Assembly (NCBI GenBank): GCA_022376515.1
Contig: WTXI01000008.1
Coordinates: 992,001 to 1,056,000 of the forward strand
DNA length: 64,000 bases
From: Lactifluus volemus
Taxonomy: Eukaryota > Basidiomycota > Agaricomycetes > Russulales > Russulaceae
Direction: 5' to 3'
How positions within the stretch are numbered: the first letter of the stretch is position 1; each line of letters starts with the position of its first letter. The notes under the pieces are model-generated. The model had not been told where the DNA came from and searched no databases. It saw only the letters and a program-made list of their open reading frames with translations. A program made the translations under genes and the position numbers. Shown here in pieces: positions 57,562 through 64,000 of the stretch.

Positions 57562-59314
57562 ATGATCACTTCCCTTTCCCATGTCCATCCCACTCTTTGG
57601 GAAACTTTTCAACTCGGTCCGTTCAACCCACCTCGTCTCTGGGTTGGCCTCTGGCAACTGTCTAGCACAGCCTGGGGCAGCGCACCAGCATCAAGGATAC
57701 GAGAAGCCATGACACGCCACGTTGATCAAGGCTATACAGCGTTCGGTCAGTAACGCGTCATTCTGAAACTCGCCCTACCCTCTGATCTTTTCATTTTTTC
57801 TTCATAGATATGGTGAGAATCATCCCCCTCATTTAACTATTTTATTCAAAACTAAATAATCACACAGGGTGAATAATAATTATAATCTCTGCTCATTTTT
57901 GGTCACTCAACTCACTCGCAGCTGATCACTATGGCCCTGCCGAGATCGTCTTTGTCAGTTGGCCCTTTCTCTTCACCCCAAATCTATCTCATCACACACT
58001 ATTCCAACAGGGGCAATTTCAGGAGCATCTTCCGCCCCGCACCGTTCTCGGTGGTACCAAATGGTGCGTTTTCAAACACGCCGAGGTATCCCGCGCCACC
58101 GTAGAAACGGCCGTCCGTGAGCGCATGACGCGAATGCGTACCCGCCAGCTTGATTTCCTCCAAGTACGAACCACCCATATTCCCCTTTTGGCTCCCATCT
58201 CATCTCACATCCCCACCCAGTTTTATTGGCAAGACTACTCCAATAAGGGTTATATGACCGCTCTCCGTTATCTCCAAGATATGCAACGCGATGGTCACAT
58301 CAACGCCCTAGGCCTCGTCAACTTTGATGCCGTCCGAACAGACGAGATCTGCACACAGTTGGGACCTGGAGCCATCGTCTCCAATCAAGTCCAGGCAAGT
58401 CTGTCTACCTTTTGCTTCCGGATTCAGGGCAAATCATCACTTGTCCGACGTTCGGAGAGTGTCAAAGTAGAAAAAAAAAAAAACTTCACTGATTACTACT
58501 CTTCACACACAGTTCTCGCTGATTGACACACGGCCTCTCCATGGCATGGCAGATGTATGCGAGAAGCATAACATCAAGCTGCTCACTTACGGCACATTTG
58601 TACGCATCGCCTTTTCCGCTCTCCACTTACTCCCGTGTACCGCCTTCCGCTCTTTTAAACAACATTCCTTCCCAACAGTGTGGCGGATTCCTTGCAGATG
58701 CTTGGCTTGACAGGCCCGAGCCTGATCCATACTCCGGCGCGCTAACACCTTCACAACGCAAGGTGAGTCGAGTTGATACCAATGTGGCGCCACTCTCCAT
58801 TCCATTCCATTCCCCGTCTCTTTCCCGACTCCACCCCTACACCCCACACCAACCGCGCCCATCCATCCCCCCTGCACAGCCGCAACTGACGCCCACGTTC
58901 TTTTTTTTTTTTTTCTCAAACAGTATCTAGATGCCATCACTAGAGTATGGGGCGATTGGGCCCTCTTCCAACAACTCCTCACCGTCTTACGGCAGATCGG
59001 CGACCGCCACGGCGGGGTGAGCATAGCCAACATAGCGGTTCGATGGGTTCTTGACCACCCGTTCGTCGGCGCCGTCTTAGTCGGTACGTCCGAGGGCCCG
59101 TCACCCACCCAACCTCACTCTACGGAAAAAGCTTACCCTTGGAAAAAAAAAAGGCACACGTTTGGGAGTTTCGGAACATCCAGAGGATAACCTCAACGCG
59201 TTTAGATTCCGCCTCTCGGACGCCGATCGCGCAGATATCGAAGTCATCCTAGGACGCTCGAACGGCCGGAAGATGATCACTCTGATAGGTGATTGCGGCG
59301 CCGAGTATCGTTGA
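57562..59314 (+). CDS. aldo/keto reductase
   Basis: NAD(P)H-dependent oxidoreductase of the AKR superfamily, cytosolic TIM barrel. Start MITSLSHVHPTLWETFQLGP, then PRLWVGLWQLSSTAWG. Seven or more introns. The catalytic Tyr is in ADHYGPAE and the Lys in GGTKW. Later segments are LDFLQFYWQDYS, GYMTALRYLQDMQRDGHINAL, GAIVSNQVQ|FSLIDTRPLHG, LLTYGTFCGGFLADAWL and the cofactor-binding SIANIAVRWVLDHPFVGAVLVG, ending TLIGDCGAEYR. Two oddities: the usual catalytic His (FHW) reads Tyr (FYW), and a likely 6-nt microexon near 57808 supplies Asp-Met. That microexon fits only if a G is missing before its donor. The intron at 58395-58512 has a GC donor. Substrate unknown. Confidence 0.85.
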
Positions 59315-60125
59315 CAAGCGGCGGCGGCGGCGGGGGGAGATCTTGTTTGAAATTTTGAAAAGGAAACGAAGAGATTATTGTTCCTTGGATACCAAATCCC
59401 ATCGCCCGCCCCTCCTTCCCACTCGATATTAGGCTTAATTTGTTTTTACATATTTTTTATATTATAAAAACCTGTGGTTTGGTCCTTTATGTGTGTGTGT
59501 GTATGCACGTGTGTGCGTGTGCGTGTGCGTGTTCGTGTCCCTGACTTCTTCTTCCACTTAATTCTTCTCTCAAACGCCTGTGGTGTCGTTTACCCACGCC
59601 GGGGGGAACGACCACACGTCTGAGATTTTTTAATAATCCTTATATTGCCATCACGATTGCGGACAAGAAACGCCGTATGCGAATGGGGTGCAGTAGTAAA
59701 AAATAAGGGTGTGTATCGTGCGTGCGTGTGAGGAAGAGTTCATGTATGTGGAGTATGCCGTAAATAGAGAAGCAAGCGCGCGGGTTACAATTTCCGTAGT
59801 GACGGGGAGGAAAAGTATACGTAGCGGGTGTGTGTGTGTGAGTGTGTGTGTGTATGAGAATCCTATGGTGAAGATGGATGAAATGAAACTGTTTACGGGT
59901 TGTGTGCAAGAGGTATACAATGGGTTGAACTACATGGGGTTCGAGGTTGAGGAAAAGATGACTACACAAAAGGGGGATGGGGGGAGGTTTGCAAAGCGCC
60001 CTATGATCCAATGTCCGATTGACAAGTATCGAGTCGTGGTTGGTATGCGAGAGGGAAAAGATCAATAGAAGAATCGAAATTAACTCTTTTTTTACCCCTT
60101 GTCTAGGGGGGGTTATTTCATTTGA
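59315..60125. repeat. convergent intergenic region with GT microsatellites
   Basis: Between two convergent genes. A (gt)n-type tract spans about 59488-59538 and a second about 59827-59855. A plus-strand frame at 59709-60068 runs through the second tract and has no family resemblance, so I do not call it. The remainder is presumably 3' UTR of both genes. Confidence 0.5.
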
Positions 60126-63100
60126 TCAAAGTTTGGAAGGGCTAGACCTAGACCCTATAGATAGATCTGTGTTTAGGCGTTGAATAGGTTGCAGCTTGCG
60201 TTTGATATCCCGCAGGATGGCGGTCTTGGGGTGCCAATCAGGGAATGCGTTACGCAGGTTGGCAAAATCGTGAGCGAAAAAGTGTGTGACGCGCTCGTTT
60301 GCAATCAAATCTCGTAATGCCCACGGTATCTATCAGCCAAGAGCAAAATATACTCGGTGAGGGGTGTACCACACGTCAAGGGCAAGGGGGAGATGGGCGG
60401 CTCACCTCGTAATCATTAAGCTCTGTATTGGCGTCAAAGGGATGGACAACAAGCTCCGGATGCTCATTCGATCCATTATTCGTCATGAAAAGATAATTCA
60501 CGGCCAAACTACGCATGGTCGTATCAGAAGGGAAAGGTCATTCCAAAGCGAAAACTCACGAATATGTCGCTAGTTCTTCATACGCGGTCGAATGCCCAAT
60601 ACCGTTTAATGATCCCGCGGTTGCTTCGGAAAGATGCGTGAGTAGACCGCTATCGGATAGACCGACATTCATCACTCGGAGGAGCAACACCAGAAGATTC
60701 GACAGGAAGTCAGATGAGCTAGTAGCGGAAAGTAGTATAAAGCTATTTTTCAGGAACGATACGTTTCAATATGCCGGAAACGTACTGATACGCGTCCCCG
60801 TCAATGTACAGTGCCCTCAATATCAACGGGTGGGAAGCAGCTGTGAACAAACCCGAGTAGAGTGGGACCACTTGATCGTTGAGTGAGGCTATGTACACCA
60901 TTTTGACCTTGAGATCTGATGTTATCACATGCCCCGTGACACTAATTGAAATACTAATGACGTACTCCATGGTCCACGACGTTACGCAGAGCTTTCACGT
61001 AATCTTTCGAGACGTCGCTGTTGGTCTTCTGTAGATGTGTCAGGTGTTTAATAGGAGATAACTTGGCGTGGCGTGGCGCCGTTCGACTACGAACCTGGAA
61101 TTCGAACAACTCCTTTGCCGCCGCCGACTCGAAATACTGGTAAATTAAGGTATCGCCTCGAGCGCTCACGTCAAGTAGACTATCGCTTACGCTTACCTGG
61201 AGGTACGGCTGTAATAAAGAACTGGAGCTCAGATAACGAAGTGGTCCGAGGTGAATGCCACAAAGCGCCAAGCAGCACACTCTTTGGGCAGAGGGTGTTG
61301 TCGGGCTCATGCCACCGGGTGCGAAGGTCGCTGAGGCGCTCGCCAGAAGGTCCAGGGACTTCGACGTCTTGATGTGCTTATCGCGAATCAGACGATCTAG
61401 TAGATGCGTCGACACGATAGAGCCCTGGGAGTGCGTAGCGATCAAGATAGCGTCAGCTCCGTGAAGGTCATCCGTCCATTCACGGTTTGCCGTTAAATTG
61501 CTGTACAGCCTGCGATCGAGGCGAATAATTACCTACGAGTAAGCGAGAGAGGGGGACAAGTTGGTACCTACTTTTCAACGCGCTTGCCGATTGTTCCCTC
61601 GCCTTCCAAAGGAATGTGCGTCACCTTCTCGAAACGCACGTTGTGTTGTTCCTGAAACACTTCCAACGCCTGGCGCATCATTGTGACAAATTTGCTGCTC
61701 GTGCCAGTCGGCTACGGAATACTCGCATCAGCAGTCACTCCCAGCTCCGACCTGAGGGAAACGAACCTCGCCTAACACGGTTCGCGTTACCGCGCCTGTT
61801 AAGCAGGAGGATGACATCAGCCCTTTCCCCTGATACGTCTCTGACCGGGCGGCGCCCCGATGAGACCAGTAGACATACCAGGGAACCATCCGTGAATGCC
61901 AATGATTACCACACGTTTACATCCCCGTAGAACATCGTCGTCCAACTTTTCGCCGATCGTGTCCCAAACGCGTGGAAGCTCCCTCCCAAAGTCCACAAAG
62001 TCGTCATCATCTCTAGAGCGCGCCTTGGCCTTTCCGGTGGCTGTGCTGTCATCATTGGCGAAAAGCATGCTGCTCACGAATCGGACTGTCTTTGCGAGCG
62101 TAGAATCAGTCGATCCTCGGAGCTCGGTTGAGCGAGGTGGCACGCAGAACGTATCGTCCCACGTAGGTAGTACGAGATTCGGCGCCGATGGTACGTGCGG
62201 CGATGCCCGCCCAGAGCCTCGGGAAGGTGCGGGCGAGACTGACGTGCGCTTGGTGCCCTTAAGGTCGTCCGGCTTCCTATCTGTCTTTGCTGCCTTCGAA
62301 TTTGAAAGTGGAGACGGGGAACGCGGTGGAGCAGGAGTCGCCCGTTGCGAGTCTCTGGCGGGGACACCCTTGCCTGATTGAGTCTCCGAGGTCGTAGCAA
62401 TACCATTGCACTCCTCATCCACGTCGTCAATGTCCATCACCTCCATCGCATCCTCCTCTCGGTGCTCAGAGTCCGCAATGCGCTTGGTGAGCAGTGACCT
62501 GGAACCGAGGAATGAAGCCCAACCAGAAATATTTGTTGTGATAGAAGACTGGATAGGGTTTGCCGGTTCAGCGTGGGTTGTGGAGGCATGTTCGTGTGCT
62601 GCAGGCGCCTCATTGGCGACATCAGGCTCCGACTTGCTCGGGTTCAGCGGTTCTATTTCCTCGGCGTGTTCTTCCTTCGGTTGATCCCCTTCACGCGTAT
62701 GCATAGACTGACCGTACCAAGACCACGGCGACAACCAACTGGAGCCCTGACCCTGAGTTGCATCCCTCGGTAACGTTGATTCGAATGGAGCTTCTTGTGC
62801 AGGCACGGAGCTGCCAGGGCTCGGGATATTACTCGACACCGCATCAATGGTCACGGCCGCCGATTCTTGATCCGACACTCTGGTTTGAGTAGAATGTAGT
62901 CCTTGAGGAACTGTATGTGAAGTGCAGGCCCCCAACCAACGAGTCCCCACCAGGAAGCTTGGGCCCCAGTGCTGTGTGCGGATGCTCCGGTGGCACCAGT
63001 GTCAGCCGGCTCGGTATCCGGCCCGGAGCTAGCATCGGTTGTCGAATTCTCTGCAAAAAGACATTTCTTTTCCTATTCATTATTTTGTGAGTTAAATACT

Positions 63101-64000
63101 CACCTGTAGCCTTAACGGTAGAGGGGTCATCGGATGGCGTGGAAGAACTGCCATTGCTTCCGGCCCTGTTCGAATGTCAGTACGCCCTGCTGATGCAACG
63201 GTACTGTCCAAAGGCAGTTTAGAACGGCCAAGGAAGGGTATACTCAGGGAAAAGCGGCTCGCGGAGGGGTTCAAAGAAGACAGGGTCTGGCTCGTGTCGG
63301 TTGACAACGTCGCGGGAGATGAAATCGACTCTAACGGGGGAGAAGCAGACGGTAAATTTGGGACTTGTTCATCTATGGATGGTGTAAGTGGTGAATCTAC
63401 ACCGGCATGCGAACCAGATGGTGAAGCAGCGCTGATTCCCGCCTCGGGAGATTTGGGCCGCGATAACGAAACAGGCGAGAACCATTTGCGAGCTGGCGTT
63501 ATCGAGACGGGAGCAGTCTCGGGCAGAGGCCGGCTCTCAGCTCGATTGAGCTCAGGTCTGGGGGGAGTGGGTGGGATGACATTCGTAACTAGATAGGGCG
63601 ATAGTCCAGGTACTGAGGAACCCGTTGGAGTCGGGTCCATTGTAGAAGGCCGTGGCGCATCCACGGGACGCGATTTGCTAGGCTTGTTGGAGGACGAAGA
63701 CGACGTAAACCAAGAGCGCTTGCTAGGTATTAATTTGGCGTCAGCTCCTGGCCAATCTGCGTTGGCCGCTTGAGATTCTGAAGCAGGCATGTTAGCCGGA
63801 ACAGGGTGGTTGGAGTGTTCATCTGATGGGGACGCCGCAGCCGCAGTCGAAGCCACCATGGTCGACGGGGCTATCTCAACCCCAGATCGTTGTTCACTAG
63901 TGGGCGAAGGGGGTGCCTGCTTGGCAAGATCATTCAAAGGAACGTTGGAGGAAGAACGCCTTGATAATGACGCAAACCATGAACGTGGCTGCGGTGCGGG
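60126..64000 (-). CDS. putative lipase, MIL1/YFL034W-like, 5' end outside window
   Basis: Long protein with a disordered, Ser/Pro-rich N-terminal half and an alpha/beta-hydrolase C-terminal half. The N-terminal half has repeated short motifs ending in a W-F/W-A-S pattern (KRSWFTSSSSS, RKWFSPVSLS, GWASFLGSRS). The hydrolase half begins RVVIIGIHGWFPG, then spliced AVTRTVLGE|PTGTSSKFVTMM, RFEKVTHIPLEGEGTIGKRV and the nucleophile elbow ILIATHSQGSIVSTHLLDRL (Ser in HSQG). Then follow MVYIASLNDQVVPLYSGLF with a likely catalytic Asp, and a C-terminal region HFFAHDFANLRNAFPDWHPK. Short introns split the hydrolase part. It resembles the yeast putative lipase Mil1/YFL034W in motif order. The gene starts beyond 64000. 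Confidence 0.7.

Noticed and set aside
59709..60068. Plus-strand 119-codon frame
   Set aside because: It runs through a GT microsatellite, lacks any family resemblance and lies in the shared 3' region of convergent genes.

Overview
This window is fungal nuclear DNA, almost certainly from an agaricomycete basidiomycete. Genes are broken by many introns of about 50-60 bp with GT/AG ends, intergenic spaces are short, and NLR-like STAND proteins have expanded. The mix of NACHT/WD40 and NB-ARC/TPR proteins with 'Goodbye'-type N-termini makes a Rhizoctonia/Ceratobasidium-like genome my best guess; that is an inference from gene content.

Layout. 1-9 kb is accessory: a 5'-truncated MFS exporter (DHA1-like), a C2-NACHT-WD40 NLR (NLR1) whose WD40 half is out of frame, and a second, frame-broken copy of the same exporter. 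9.3-18 kb is housekeeping: cytosolic leucyl-tRNA synthetase (minus), a conserved hypothetical, an intron-containing tRNA-Lys(UUU), a Ser/Pro-rich hypothetical, and a small FMP46-family mitochondrial redox protein. 18.3-30 kb is accessory again: a Goodbye-NACHT-ankyrin NLR, a repeat block holding a TA-flanked inverted-repeat element, a wrecked sulfite reductase beta-subunit gene, and an intact NACHT-WD40 NLR (NLR2) with 14 near-identical blades of exactly 129 bp. 30-38.4 kb holds a second copy of the repeat, a Ser/Pro-rich hypothetical and an NB-ARC-TPR NLR. 38.9-64 kb is ordinary: an OTU deubiquitinase, an F-box-like protein, a four-RRM mitochondrial protein, IML2, two hypotheticals, an aldo/keto reductase and the 3' part of a MIL1/YFL034W-like lipase, with 1.7-3 kb gaps where I see no gene.

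The main biological signal is a cluster of four NLR-type genes within about 37 kb. Each joins an NTPase switch to a different repeat sensor (two WD40, one ankyrin, one TPR), and they sit among exporter duplicates, repeats and dead genes. NLR1 and NLR2 are clear paralogs; such proteins are known in fungi for non-self recognition.

The main technical signal is that single-base losses recur across unrelated genes, including the essential LeuRS (twice). Many apparent frameshifts may therefore be consensus errors, so I describe most broken genes as frame-disrupted rather than proven dead.
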